64,000 bases of DNA from Nematostella vectensis (taxonomy: Eukaryota > Cnidaria > Anthozoa > Actiniaria > Edwardsiidae), in the NCBI RefSeq assembly GCF_932526225.1, contig NC_064041.1, forward strand, positions 13,257,951-13,321,950, given 5' to 3'. Positions 23,801 through 34,675 of this stretch are shown piece after piece. The notes below the pieces were generated by a model, which searched no databases, was not told the DNA's origin, and worked only from the letters and a program-made list of their open reading frames with translations. Position 1 is the stretch's first letter, and every line of letters starts with the position of its first letter. Both the position numbers and the translations under genes were made by a program.

Positions 23801-26800
23801 CGCTAACTAAACCTGTGTCACACGTGTCCAAACATGGTCGTTCCTGGGAAGAGTGTCCTCTAACACAGGGTTCCCGTGACGGTATATCACTATGAAACAC
23901 ATGCACTGACGTGTTTCAAACAAGTAGAAAAACAAAGAGCGAAGTATTGACAGTTTCAACATAAGCAAAGATAATAGGTATCATCACGCACAAAAAGTTG
24001 TTAGAAAATCATCCTTGCCAAGAGGATGAAAGCTTTAGGTGGGACTTGTGACCTTGCATGGGCGTAGCCAAAATTTACTAAAAATGGAAAGAGGAGCTTG
24101 TTTCTGGCATATAAATAGGCGACTTCTACTAAGAAATCACATGACATTTTAGGTGGCAAATTCGCGCAAATCCTTGAGGTTTTCCTTTACCATTCACAGT
24201 GGGAATGTCTCAACAAGAGCAGGAACTCATCATCGAGGAATTCAAGAAAGGCGTTGTAAACATTCTCATTGCGACATCTGTGGCCGAGGAGGGCTTGGAC
24301 ATAAAAGATTGCAGTTTTGTCATCCGTTACGATACGTATGGTAAGTCTACCTCATACCTTACGATACGTATGGTAAGTCTACCTAATACGTTACGATACG
24401 TATGGTAAGTCTACCTCATACGTTACGATACGTATGGTAAGTCTACCTCATACGTTACGATACGTATGGTAAGTCTACGTCATACGTTACGATACGTATG
24501 GTAAGTCTACGTCATACGTTACGATACGTATGGTAAGTCTACCTCATACGTCACGATACGTATGGAAGTCTACGTCATACGTTACGATACGTATGGTAAG
24601 TCTACCTCATACGTTACGATACGTATGGTAAGTCTACCTCATACGTTACGATACGTATGGTAAGTCTACCTCATACGTTACGATACGTATGGTAAGTCTA
24701 CCTCATACGTCACGATACGTATGGTAAGTCTACGTCATACGTTACGATACGTATGGTAAGTCTACCTCATACGTCACGATACGTATGGAAGTCTACGTCA
24801 TACGTTACGATACGTATGGTAAGTCTACCTCATACGTTACGATACGTATGGTAAGTCTACCTCATACGTCACGATACGTATGGTACGTCTACGTCATCCG
24901 TTACGATACGTATGGTAAGTCTACCTCATACGTTACGATACGTATGGTAAGTCTACCTCATACGTTACGATACGTATGGTAAGTCTACGTCATCCGTTAC
25001 GATACGTATGGTAAGTCTACCTCATACGTTACGATACAAATGGTAAGTCTACCTCATACGTTACGATACGTATGGTAAGTCTACGTCATCCGTTACGATA
25101 CGTATGGTAAGTTTACCTCATACGTTACGATACGTATGATAAGTCTACCTCATACGTCACGATACGTATGGTAAGTCTACTTCATACTTTACGTTTACCT
25201 CATACGTTACGATACGTATACGTATGGTAAGTATCAACCTCATACGATACGACACGATACGTATGGTAAGTCTACCTCATACGATACACAACCAGTTATT
25301 TTTCTTATTTAAGGCCGTAGTAAGGGTCCCCAAATAATACATGCCGGAAATTACGCTGGATACATGTGGCGAGAGCCAAATTCTTAAAAAAAAAATCCGG
25401 ATCTGTGTGGACGGGGCCTCATGTTCGCTATTCATGAATGTGCTACCCCACTGTTGTTTGCTGATCAACATGTTGTTTCTCCCCAGGCAATGAGATATCT
25501 AGTACCCAGGCGCGTGGCCGGATTAGGGCAGATCAGGGCCAGTATGTTTATCTGGCTGACGCTCGGTCTAAAGGCCACGAGCGAGAGAAGCTGAACCAGT
25601 ACCGAGAGATACTGATGACGGATGCGGTCGCGGCCGTGCAAAAGCTGACTCAGGACGAGTACATGAAGGAGGTACATTCAAGCCGTACCCAGGGGGGGGG
25701 GGAGGGTGCAGGGAGTGCGAACGCATCCCCATCTCCCCCCCCCCTCCCCCCCACAACGGCCGAAAGTCCACTTTCGGTTCTCAATAAACGAGCTATTTGT
25801 AGACAAAAATATAAAACATAAGCTAGTATGTCATCAATCTATAAGTCAGACTTCTTGTAGCCAAATCCAACAATAAACGAGATGGTGAGATGGTGCAAAG
25901 GTATAAAATATCCCTTTTTGTTCTTTCGGGGGTGGTCAGATTTTTATATCAGAAAACACCCCCCTCCCCCCAGATAAATCAGGTCCACTTTTTGGGATGT
26001 CGCACCCCCCAACAAAAATCGTGGGTATGGGCCTGCACTAGGAAACATACATGCCACTAGGAAACGATTTTGAGACGATGACCGTTACATAGTCAAATCA
26101 TTTCTTCTGTAAAAGGACGATAATGTGTTTAGCAGCGACGATATAACGATAGTGTTATTATGCCGGCAGGGTTTTCATCATTTATGTTGATGGTGATATT
26201 CGTTTTTCTAAGGGTGGTGATAATAATATTTTTTCTTGTTCTATCGCACAGATCGATCAGCTTCAGCAGAAGGACGCGCGTATTCGTCAAATAAAATCCC
26301 AGCTTGAAGCGCGCAAGAGAGATGTCAATCAGCATACAGCTACCGCTAGATTCTACTGCCGGAAGTGTAACACCTTTGCGTGTGAGGCACGTGATTTCCG
26401 GTGTGTCTCAGGCTCCCATTATGTCGTGATCAGCCCCGAGTTCAAGCGCGACAAGATTGAACTGAAACCACACAAGAAGCCCAAGCTGATAGACGGCATA
26501 ACCATGGATACAAAGGTGACGTAAGGCCTTTCGAACTTTCTTTTATATATAATCCAAGAGAGAATAAGATAAGAGAGGGACACTTTGGTATTACCCGCGC
26601 ACCATGTCGATTCCGAATCTGGCTATTTTTAGTAACCACCACCCCACCACTTCGAGTGAGAATTTGCTCCTTTTATTTGGTCCTACTCCTATCCTATCTA
26701 ATGTCTAACTTACAGATTTCGTTTGACCATTAGGAAGATAATGAATGTTGAGAAACACGAAGAAACAGCAAGTTAGAGCGAAAACGGTGTTTGAAGCACG

Positions 26801-27535
26801 CTCTTGATTTTGAATGAAGTCTCGTTTTCGAAATCTTGCCATCCTCAAAGTACTACATCCCCTTAATAAACCGCAACTGCCCGTATTCTTGCTGCTAGAA
26901 TGAAATTTTCGATGGTATTTGTGCAAATAGGGTGTGTTTTTTTTCGTTTAAAGTCACAAAACAGCGGCAGACAATAAGATGTAAATGCCAAAGCGCGGGG
27001 GAAGGTTGAGTAAAAATGCTCACGCGCAGTGGTGGGGTGGTGGTTACTAAAAATAGCCAGATTCGGAATCGACACTTGATTAAACTGGAAGGAGGAGAGG
27101 ACTGGGACGGCTATGCGCTTGACGGGGGGCCAATAGGGCTCTGGGGTAGTCCCCAAACATCGCTGCGAAAAAAAACCCTTGTATCCCTCCTCCAGTCTTT
27201 TTTTATCCCGGCAAAAAGTGCCAGAAGAGGATGCTAGACCCACCGTCCTTTGCGGTCCTTATATGACTTATTCCTTTGCTAAACAGGTCCATTGCAAGAA
27301 ATGCGGCGAAGACTGGGGCGTGACCGCAAAGATTCATGGAGCTGAGTGGCCGCTCCTTAAGATCAATAGCTTTGTGGTCCAAATTGAGGGCGGCCCTCGA
27401 AAACTCTACCGGAAGTGGACAGAGGCTGCCCTGAACATAAAGCAAGTTGATGATTATTTGGAGGTGCTCGCTGAAGAAGAGGCGGGGCTTAATGACAGTT
27501 TGATGGATGATCTGAGCTTGGATGACGACTTGTAG
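14143..27535 (+). CDS. RIG-I-like receptor with N-terminal CARD (left copy)
   Basis: A cytosolic dsRNA sensor of the RIG-I/MDA5/LGP2 class. Coding exons: 14143-14416, 14514-14582, 15771-15904, 16476-16647, 17231-17485, 18143-18265, 18754-18945, 19451-19717, 20032-20204, 20568-20768, 20982-21209, 21838-22004, 22815-22950, 23399-23636, 24200-24340, 25487-25671, 26252-26515, 27287-27535. All phases join, giving 1155 aa. Order: CARD (1-91); linker and helical region (92-342); SF2 helicase with motif I APTNSGKT (380-387), Ia [10 protein letters not shown] (513-522), II DECH (589-592), III TAS (625-627), [12 protein letters not shown] (837-846), [12 protein letters not shown] (901-911), VI QARGRIR (931-937); C-terminal RNA-binding domain with zinc cysteines 1021, 1024, 1076, 1079. 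DECH and QARGRIR are diagnostic of RLRs. Which vertebrate RLR it is orthologous to cannot be said. An acidic tail ends the protein. Confidence 0.95.
14818..15365. repeat. 69-bp tandem repeat, eight copies
   Basis: In RLR intron 3 (14583-15770), a 69-bp unit with core cctcagctaggagaattc recurs at 69-bp steps from 14839 to about 15322. The right arm has only three copies (61990-62205). A segment with gggggcggatcaagaattc after it (from 15380) may be the end of a hAT-like MITE. Confidence 0.93.
16337..16445. repeat. ~48-bp tandem duplication in the left arm
   Basis: The unit gttcaatatgcaaccacgaa...tcaatatggcgtctgggg is present twice (plus a partial) in the left arm and once in the right arm (61025-61095). 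Confidence 0.75.
17231..17485 (+). CDS. RLR exon encoding an unassigned helical domain
   Basis: Eighty-five residues (about 217-302) with a predicted all-helical pattern ([18 protein letters not shown], then ICQELLV, then [17 protein letters not shown]). It sits where vertebrate RIG-I and MDA5 carry the second CARD, but I see no clear CARD signature. It is symmetric (phase 1-1). It may be a diverged CARD or a lineage-specific module. Confidence 0.6.
17805..18005. mobile_element. Short element bounded by G/C homopolymers, in RLR intron
   Basis: About 200 bp from aacaggcccacacccggggg to ccccctgctcaaaatcctag, containing ggtaggacgggctacctaag. The same segment is at 59460-59670 in the right arm with longer homopolymers. 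A CTAGTTACGGCC-like end suggests a small repeat element; family unknown. Confidence 0.4.
18754..18945 (+). CDS. RLR exon with Q-like motif and Walker A
   Basis: Contains [20 protein letters not shown] followed by APTNSGKT, the start of helicase domain 1. Phase 1-1. Confidence 0.93.
19451..19717 (+). CDS. RLR symmetric insert exon between motifs I and Ia
   Basis: Eighty-nine codons (residues 407-495), phase 1-1. The sequence is low-complexity: an acidic/serine cluster ([14 protein letters not shown]) followed by a basic stretch (RKRRLTK). It places about 125 residues between motifs I and Ia, whereas RLRs normally have about 35. Skipping it would join HAKG to AVEIPDQ in frame and restore normal spacing, so it may be an alternative cassette. 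The splice sites are conserved in the right-arm copy (58015-57749). Confidence 0.8.
20215..20520. repeat. Degenerate ~20-bp tandem repeat in RLR intron
   Basis: Diverged copies of gatcctgncaatcttgttta. Mirrored at about 57000-57250. Intron 11 (20769-20981) similarly repeats attgcgtgaccgtgtgtaatc. Confidence 0.6.
20568..20768 (+). CDS. RLR DECH-box exon with a second in-frame donor
   Basis: Encodes [17 protein letters not shown] (motif II) and ends LPQ, which joins VVGLTAS of motif III. A second donor context (CCACAG then GTACCC) lies 21 nt downstream at 20789; its use would insert VYYNTPQ in frame just before motif III. Both donors exist in the right arm. Confidence 0.92.
21411..21480 (+). 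tRNA. tRNA-like sequence, probably a SINE head or pseudogene
   Basis: A-box-like TAGCTCAGAAG at 21418-21428 and B-box GGTTCGAAACC at 21460-21470, spaced as in tRNA genes. The T-stem and acceptor stem do not pair properly, so it is not a functional tRNA. It is mirrored at 55990-56055. It lies in the RLR intron between 21210 and 21837. Confidence 0.35.
22072..22142. repeat. Short hairpin
   Basis: Inverted repeat actcactcgtttccctttca / tgaaagggaaacgagtgagt with a 28-nt loop, in an RLR intron; conserved in the right arm at about 55325-55397. Confidence 0.85.
22430..22745. repeat. ~100-bp tandem triplication in RLR intron
   Basis: Three diverged copies of gtggaggtattcaaacgncc / gtaaaatttgccttgtgtacc / cgaggcctttga units. 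Mirrored at about 54718-55030. Confidence 0.8.
22815..22950 (+). CDS. RLR Hel2i/pincer exon
   Basis: Only the acceptor at 22813-22814 (CCAAAG) gives the right frame after the phase-2 donor at 22004. The join is [21 protein letters not shown], matching the RLR pattern HLRKYN-AL-I---RM-DA. The open frame upstream of this acceptor, from about 22795, is intronic. Confidence 0.85.
24325..25290 (+). repeat. 32-bp tandem array of duplicated exon/5' splice-site junctions
   Basis: The unit is cgttacgatacgtatg (the last 16 nt of exon 24200-24340) plus gtaagtctacctcata (the first 16 nt of the intron). About 30 copies follow the authentic junction, most keeping an intact GTAAGT donor; minor variants are cgtcacg, tcatccg and single-base deletions. 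The array fills most of intron 24341-25486. Because 32 is not a multiple of three, only every third donor would preserve frame. The right arm has its own longer array. Confidence 0.95.
26252..27535 (+). CDS. RLR C-terminal regulatory/RNA-binding domain (two exons)
   Basis: Exons 26252-26515 and 27287-27535. The first carries CRKC and HYVVISPEF, the second CKKC followed by GEDWG and the aromatic segment [10 protein letters not shown]. This is the zinc-binding CTD that recognises RNA ends in RIG-I-like receptors. The tail after residue about 1130 is strongly acidic (LAEEEAG...SLDDDL). Confidence 0.93.
26606..27073. mobile_element. TIR element in the last RLR intron
   Basis: Inverted termini of about 44 bp (gtcgattccgaatctggc... 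at the left, its complement ending ...ggaatcgac at 27073) flank about 380 bp without coding capacity. Present at the same place in the right arm (50033-50499), so it predates the arm divergence. Confidence 0.75.
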
Positions 27536-27551
27536 GCTGCGTGACGGCATA

Positions 27552-27715
27552 TTTAGGTCGCGTCACTTGGGTGGCGTTTAGAATGCATGACGTCACTTGG
27601 GTGGCGTTTAGAATGCATGACGTCACTTGGGTGACGTTTAGAATGCATGACGTCACTTGGGTGGCGTTTAGAATGCATGAGGTCACTTGAGTGGCGTTTA
27701 GAATGCATGACGTCT
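27552..27715. repeat. 30-bp minisatellite carrying CRE motifs, 3' of the RLR gene
   Basis: About five copies of gcatgacgtcacttgggtgg cgtttagaat; most contain TGACGTCA. The right arm has about four copies (49421-49552). Confidence 0.9.
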
Positions 27716-29019
27716 TTTATTTTCGTTATTTTTATTTAGAAACCTTCATCACACAATGAAACAAAAGAAAAGTGTGAAGAGGGGAAGGCAAGCTCCAGGC
27801 GAGATTCAGACGATGCAGACCGCGTTTAAGATAAATTAGTCTTTATGAGTGTTAATTGGAGACTACCCTCCAGCTCAGAGCTTTCTCTGCTCCAAAGAAA
27901 ACGAGCGACTCAAAAAGCTTCCCAGGAGGGTAATTGGAGACTTGAATTGTTAAAACTAGTGCAGATTAAATAGCAACACTTACAAACTTACTCAATAGAA
28001 AGCATAACGGATTCCTTTTGCTGAGCTATGTGGTGCGGTAGCCCCTGCGGTATAAGAAGTGTTCTTATGGGTATATAAATAACGTTTTTAACGTCAAATT
28101 TGGCAACGGAGCGAGGGGGTCGAGGGGTGAATAATAAAACAAACTGTCTGCATTTCGCCTGCCTCTCCTCTCCCCTCCCGCTTTAGAAAATCCTGGCCAA
28201 GCGTCATTGGTCAGAAACAAACGACTTCTTGATAATGGTAGGACTAGAAAAACTACAGACAAGCTGTAGAGAAACTAGGTGATCTGAGAGGGCTTGGTAG
28301 AATTAGAGGAATGAATCAATGCAGTTCATTGCTCCGACGATGCGTTAATGCTAGAAACGTCAGGGCCCGTCGGTGTGACTATTTGTGTTCACAGAGGCGC
28401 TTCTACATTGTGGTTGATTTGTTTCCTTACTCCTTGAGAAGTCTATTTTCTACAGAGTCATCAAGGTTATCTCTTGACTTTAAAGCGGACGTTCATATAG
28501 CTAACATGCTTTTCAATCTAAAAATTAGCATGAAAAAGCCCTGAAAAACATAAACGCTTCTTACAAGAATGCAGGTAACTAATTTGATCGTCAAGAATAA
28601 AATGCTATTTTTTGTATCCATAACTGTTTGATATTTAAAAATACTGTGGGACTTCTATAAGTTAGTTTGATCACCGCACGATTTTGGCAATGGCTTTACG
28701 CTTATCACCTTATATAATCACCACCAGGCCTAGCGCTATCGTTCATCGTCGTCAGTAGCACAATTGAACCGCGCGAGAGCACGATAAAGACGCTCTTTGA
28801 GGACAGAAGCCAAGACGGAACGCAAGTACACGCTGGCGTAAAGTAGGTCATTTGTTATTGAAGGCGGATCGTCTGATATACTTTCACAGTCGATCATTAC
28901 ATGTGGCAAGCATGGACAGCTGTTATGTCCATCAGCCTGGCGGTACTAACAGCAGGAAAATAATTTGATAAGCCCTAACTAGTCTAGTCAAGCTGAAAGT
29001 GTACATACCCACATACCAC
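27716..29019. other. Intergenic region 3' of the left RLR gene
   Basis: No convincing gene. A candidate AATAAA is at 28133-28138. A 77-codon open frame at 28311-28544 is conserved in the mirror (48586-48801) with about five replacements, but it lacks family similarity or introns I can define. An inverted pair gactaccctccagctcagagc / cttcccaggagggtaattgg lies near 27860-27940. Confidence 0.5.
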
Positions 29020-29162
29020 CAGGGGCGGATCTATTTTCAGATAATTGACTATACAATTAACAAGAAATATAAGGAAATCCACGAAAGAACAATGAGTCCG
29101 GCCCCCCTTCTTTAAACCCTTATTACGGCCCCTTCTTTTTGGAATTCCTGGATCCGCCCCTG
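29020..29162. mobile_element. hAT-like MITE (CAGGGGCGGATC ends)
   Basis: Starts caggggcggatct and ends ggatccgcccctg, 143 bp, no coding capacity. The CAGGGGCGGA terminus is typical of hAT elements; a perfect 8-bp target duplication is not evident. Mirror copy at 47967-48110. Confidence 0.75.
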
Positions 29163-29889
29163 ACCCTATTTTTTTCAGCCCTCACCACTCTAGCCTAGCC
29201 TGTAAAGCAATTTAGTTACCCACAAACCATTTCTTTTTTTTTTCTTTTTTTTTTACAAATTTTTGCTGTGTGGAAAGATTCCCCTCAAAAAACATTTATC
29301 GGCTAGTAGCCCTTCGTAGTATCAGCCAGACCCCTTTTGTTTTCGCTCAATATGTCCTACATTTTTTTTCTTTGTAAACCAATCTCTCTTTGCCGTGGCG
29401 ATTACTTTGATTCTGTTCAAATCTCTTCGATAAAAAGATAGAAGTAAAGTGGTCAAGTTCATGAGGAGTTTTCATATCTCTGAGAGCCCTTCAGTTATCT
29501 GGCCATTGAGGTGTGGAAGTTCATAGAAGGCATATTTTCTACCGCTACTAAATGCTACGGCAAAAATGGCAAAAATATATCGCTGCTAATTGTGTAAATG
29601 CGATTACCAATTGTAAATGACAAATGTGCATTTAGGCCTATGCGTTATTATTATCAAAAAATATAATAAATAACAACCATTAAGGAATTACTGAGTTGCG
29701 ACAGGGAGGGGAGCTGCACTGCAACCTCTCCCTCCTTAAACACCAAGAAAAAAAAAATCACGGAATGACAGAAATCAGTAAGTATGTAAAGATACAGGGG
29801 AGGTTTGCTTTTAATTCTAAGGCTTTTGTTGCTTGAATGCATGCCCCAAGCCCCACCAAAAGTTATCAACACCATCGCCAATCGTCAGA

Positions 29890-30262
29890 GTTTCATGCCT
29901 AATCCACACGTAAACGGAATCGAATGAATCCGGGTACGGCTATCGTCCACACGTATACGACGATTACGCTGGCGAATCCGCAACTTTTTGAATCCGCAAA
30001 CGAAAGCGGAACGAAACAAATACGCTACGATTCCGTATACGTGTGGACGATCGAATCCGAAACTTTTCGATTTCGAAATCCGTGTGGACGGTTGAATCCG
30101 TAACTTTTCGATTACGATGACGTCAAAATCGTACCCAGTCTCTAACCGTATAATAAAACAAGATGGCGTCGTAACGTGTAAAGCTAGAGCGTTACGGAAT
30201 CGCCGTATACATGTGGATGGGCGATTACGGTACGATTACGCTACGTGTAGACGGGAAATCAG
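29890..30262. mobile_element. Dispersed element with repeated cacacgtatacg motifs
   Basis: Contains several direct and inverted copies of gtccacacgtatacg / cgtatacgtgtggac and aatccgtaacttttcgatta, with complementary motifs at the ends (ccacacgtaaacg / cgctacgtgtagacg). Mirror at about 46890-47250. A composite MITE, family unknown. Confidence 0.55.
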
Positions 30263-30847
30263 AGTCCCCCCCCCCCAAACCGCGAGGACCTTGCTGACAT
30301 CGTCGCTGTATTAGAATGGGAACCACTCTCTGTACTTTATTCTTTAGGACTCTATGGAGACTTTCCCCATGAGGTTATCATTATCGAATCATTACTCTTT
30401 ATTGAACCACAAGGTTATCATGGTGATAAGAAGGATGATAAAAAAAAACACGAGATAGACGATGCTTAGAGCCCCAGAGCTAACATTATCCTGATGACAA
30501 TAGCGTGTAATACGACAAGAAGAGACCAGTTTGACAACCTTGTCCCATGCAGCTGGCTATCATAACGATAAGGTGATAAAAAGATGCAGAATAGAATAGA
30601 CCAGCACAACTCTCTTAAAAATGCAAAGAATGATGAGAGCTTACACAAAATAAACCCCTAGTATTTTAGTACTCTCCTGTCAGAGCTAAGGAGTGAGAAA
30701 GAGCCATGATTTAAATGCATTTTAGATGCCGTTGTTCAAAGACAAAGAGAAAGCAGAAGCTTGATGGTACTTAGCCTCCTCCGCAGGCGTCTGTGAACGT
30801 TAGAAACCGAGATTCGGGACTCCTGTGGTCGACAAATTCCTTTGTTG

Positions 30848-30863
30848 GCTATCTATCTATCTA

Positions 30864-30939
<76 letters not shown>
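30848..30939. repeat. (GTCT)n microsatellite, left arm only
   Basis: About 20 copies of gtct after three of atct. The mirror position (about 46200-46310) has non-repetitive sequence. The rest of 30263-32086 is intergenic; 31395-31640 is T-rich low complexity (mirror A-rich at 45650-45900). Confidence 0.95.
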
Positions 30940-32086
30940 CTGCATGAATCCCGAGCGACTGTGTTTCTTTTCTGCTTCTTTCTGGGCAGGAAGGGGCTAG
31001 AAAGTACTGTAGTTTCTTTAATTGGACGAACCGTCGGTTATCGATTGGGAAATGATAAGTGGAAAATCATAATAAACACGCTATCTTATCTAACAAATCT
31101 ACGCAGGAAATTTGTTTAAGAAGCTAAATTTTCTTAAAGAATATACAATTTGTTTTGATTTGTTATCATTTTCTAGTGGGTAAAGCAATTCTTTTTACTT
31201 ACACCAATAAGCAGAAAATAATTTTTGTGTGCTGACTATGTATTCACGTTGTTTTTTTCCCTTTCTTATTGTAATCTACAAAATAATTACATAAATACAT
31301 AAAATATACAAACATAAGTAAGATTCGAAAAATAAAGGAAAAAACACTTACAATGTAATGTTATACTACCTAATTACACTACATACACTGATCTGCCTTT
31401 TCCTTTCTTTGCTCTTTTTTTTCCTTACCTTATTTTTGTATTTGTTGTTTTATTGAATTTTAATTTTTTTTCTCTTCGTTATTTCTTTTCCTTTTTCTCC
31501 TCTTTTTTCTCTTCTTTTGTTTTTCTTCTTCTTAATCCTTCTCTTTCGTTGTTTTTTTCTTCGTCTTTTTTATTTTTTTCATTTATTTATTTATTTATTT
31601 TTTCATTGCTTTTTTTTCTTTTTTTTTTTTTTTATTATTCTGAAGTGAATACCATTTGAAAAGCTAAAGAAAAGAAGAAGGAAACACAACAACACCGACA
31701 GAAAATACACTCACAAAGAAAAGACAAGCGGCACAAAAACGGCGATAGGAGATAAAAAGCGACTTAGTAAATCATAACAGTATCGACATTAGAGCATCCT
31801 ATTTCTTAAAGTGGTAAGAAAGTTGATGTTTTTGCTAAGCTATGGCGCTTTTCTATATTGTAAATATACTTTACATTTTTCCAGAAGAAACTAATGTTTA
31901 CATCTGGTTTTATATTTTTAAGACGGCAAAAAATATATAAAACGCTTGCCAATTAATATAATCATATTGGTTAGGATTTGATTGCCATTTTCCTTAAAAA
32001 AAAAAACCAATTGTATATCTGGTTCCGATTAACGCTATTGTAGGCAAAAAATTTGGTGTACAGGCGCCTACGGGGGTGAGTAAAAT

Positions 32087-32251
32087 CAGGGGCGGATCCA
32101 GAAGTTTAAAAAAGGGGGGGCCGAAGCAAACGTTTCACGAAAGGGGTTGGACTTATTGTTCTTCCGTATATTTCCTTATATTTCTCGTATTTTTAAGTCA
32201 AATTTCTGAAAATAAGGGCCCCCCCGACCCCCCCCCCTAGATCCGCCCCTG
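32087..32251. mobile_element. hAT-like MITE (CAGGGGCGGATCCAG ends)
   Basis: 165 bp bounded by caggggcggatccag and its complement ctagatccgcccctg, with C/G runs inside. Same family as 29020-29162. Mirror at 45035-45207. Confidence 0.8.
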
Positions 32252-32652
32252 AAAATATGATTAGGAAAACCATAATTATAAGTCAACCAAAGGATGAGAA
32301 AAGATAACACTACTATGCTAAAACAACTTTTAAACAGGATTAGGACAAAGCAATGTTTTAGAGTAGCGAATAGAGGAGATTTTTCATCACCTGACAAATT
32401 CTAAACAGTATTTATACCGTTCCTTTCTCTAGACATAACTCAAGGATACATAATCCCTAAAGGATAAAAAAAAAGCTTTCACACAAATGTCATACGAGAA
32501 TCAACCTTTGGCTTTAAAATCTCATAGAGATAAGATAACGTCAAATAAAGATTTGCATTGAGTTAGAATGTCACTCACATATGGGCGGGACCCAGCAAAT
32601 AAAAACCAATAGCTCATCTTGGGCTGTTTATTTGGGCGCAGCGAACCGCTAC

Positions 32653-33641
32653 ATGATGATGTGGTTAGGTGCGGCTGTGTCTGTCGTGGTTTTGTTGTCG
32701 AGTTTCTGCGTGACTCGCGGGCAATCAGGTAACAAAGCCCTATTTTTACAATCGTGTTTTTAATAAGATTTCATCGCTTACATGATACGGTGCGTTTTCG
32801 AATTTATTCCTTTAGTTTCAATTCTATGGACTTTAACGAGACTTTTAAGCCCTTCCTTCAGCCAGCTTAGCATCACAAATTTTATCAACAACACGGTGAC
32901 GCCAGCGCGTGGCCTTGATTTTGATTGGGTGCTCGTTTTCAAACATTTCCGATTCCGAAGACGGAGAAGCTCTCCGAAATGGTACTAATTCAGCTTTATG
33001 GATATTTATTTTTATGCGGGTAAGGGTTGCGTGAGGTTCCCGTTAAAACTCTTTACATCGCCAAAACTCCTCTGTCTTTTTGCGGAGGTCTTTTCCTCTG
33101 TCTATGTTTTTTTCTCAAAACCTGTCGGTCATGTTTTATTCTGTTTTGTGATTTTTAAAAGAATGATAATGTACGCAATGCTATCTAATATACGATTTAA
33201 TCAAATTAAATGACAACACTTGTTGCTTATAATTTAGAGTGTAGCAACTATGTGACTCTCAACACTATCGACCGCTCGCAAAACTCACATCACAACAATA
33301 ACTACCATTGTGACAACGGTCTTAGCGGATGGTACCGCATCTCCGGTGACGCAGGGTACCGCATGCCGACATCGTGTGTGTCATATTATTACAGTGGTAC
33401 AAGTGCCCCGGGCTGGTTGAACGGCGCGCACCCTTCTGTCGCTGATGGAGTCGTCACCAGGACAGTTTGTTACAGCTGGATGAGTAGCTGTTGCGACTTT
33501 AGCAACAACATCCGCGTGAGGAACTGCGGCGAGTTCTACGTGTACGAGTTAAGTGCATCGCCACAATGCCACCTTCGCTACTGCGGCAATGGAGCAGGTA
33601 ACTACTTTTGCATTTCGGCCACAGGATTTGATAAATTGTAA
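32653..33641 (+). CDS. Secreted D8C-like cysteine-rich protein (left copy)
   Basis: Exon 1 (ATG 32653, donor after 32728) encodes a signal peptide: MMMWLGAAVSVVVLLSSFC then VTRGQS. Exon 2 starts at 33238 and joins in phase 1 (Gln-Ser-Glu-Cys-Ser-Asn). The mature part of about 134 aa has ten cysteines and motifs seen in uromodulin/GP2-type D8C domains (GWYRISGDAGYRMP, CGxxxxGWLNGxHPSVADGVVTRTVC, NNIRVRNCGEFYVYEL, LRYCGNG). It can read through to the stop at 33641 or splice at 33597 (GGAGCAG then GTAACT, phase 1) to a downstream module; no plus-strand continuation was found. It is probably secreted or part of a larger extracellular protein. Family assignment is from motif memory. Confidence 0.7.
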
Positions 33642-33799
33642 AACCTTTAAGGAATTTTAATTCTTAAAAGAACATGGCACATCTCGTTACTTATCTTCTC
33701 CAACATCCCCGCAATTTTATTGCTGAAATTCAGAAAATAAAAGCGAAAGAATTTTATGGTGTATCTATTCAACTTTCTTATGCTCTGAAACCCCTGCAA

Positions 33800-33905
33800 T
33801 ACGGACAACTTCTTATTACGGACACCTCCTTATTACGGACACCTCCTTTTAAAGGATACCTCCTTATTACGGATACCTCCTTATTACGGATACCTTATTT
33901 CAAAC
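33800..33905. repeat. 17-bp minisatellite (short allele)
   Basis: About seven copies of cttattacggacacctc with variants. The right arm holds a greatly expanded version (42355-42905). Confidence 0.85.
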
Positions 33906-34159
33906 ACTACCTAATTACGGCATACCCTTATTACAGACAGAAAAGGTATACTTGAAAATATATAATGAAAAAGTAAATATTGTTGTTTTTAAACTGATTG
34001 GACAGGAATTTTTAATTCTATAGAAAATAAAGGAGAAAACAAACATCGATCGGCGCAAAAACTAAATTCATTAAGTAATAAGTTGTAGAGGTAAAGAGAA
34101 AAGAAAATTTTTTATATATAATATGCCCACTAGAGACACTAGCTAAACGTTTCCATAAT

Positions 34160-34440
34160 CTTTTGTTTGGTGGAAATGAAAGGATGGCAACCACCCCATC
34201 TAGTACATTATTGGGCATGCGCGTACACAGGGGGGTGCGCAGGGTGCGCGCGCATCCCCCTTGGCGGCCAAAAAGTGGGTCATTTCTTATAATGGAATCT
34301 TCAAACACTATGCCTTTTCCATATCATACCTATGACTGCGCACCCCCCTCAGCCAATCCTGGGTACGCACCTGTTGGGCTAGTACATTATTGGCGCAAAA
34401 TACCTTCCTACTGAATTCAATCAAAGCTATGTCCTTTTTC
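34160..34440. mobile_element. Dispersed repeat copy
   Basis: Bounded by ggggtgcgcagggtgcgcgc and cgcacctgttgggctagtac, containing aaaagtgggtcatttcttat and acctatgactgcgcaccccc, shared with PTRH1 intron 1 and with 41900-42060. Confidence 0.5.
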
Positions 34441-34675
34441 AATTTCTGGCAGTGCATGGTAAATCTACCATTAATGGGTGTGCATCTCCACACTTTGTGT
34501 GTAAGCACCCCCAAATGCCGATATGCCAATTTCGAAATACATTCATCTACGTGATTAAGCCATACCTTGATTACAGCTATTGGATTCGTTCCATTTGTTT
34601 CATTTTCATTTTAGCACAACACAAATATCTCGCTAGTGACTCCCAAACAAAGTTATGCTCTTCTTTCAATTCATG

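Noticed and set aside
28311..28544. 77-aa frame with a conserved mirror copy
   Set aside because: Conservation follows from arm identity; no domain, and replacements are not biased to silent sites.
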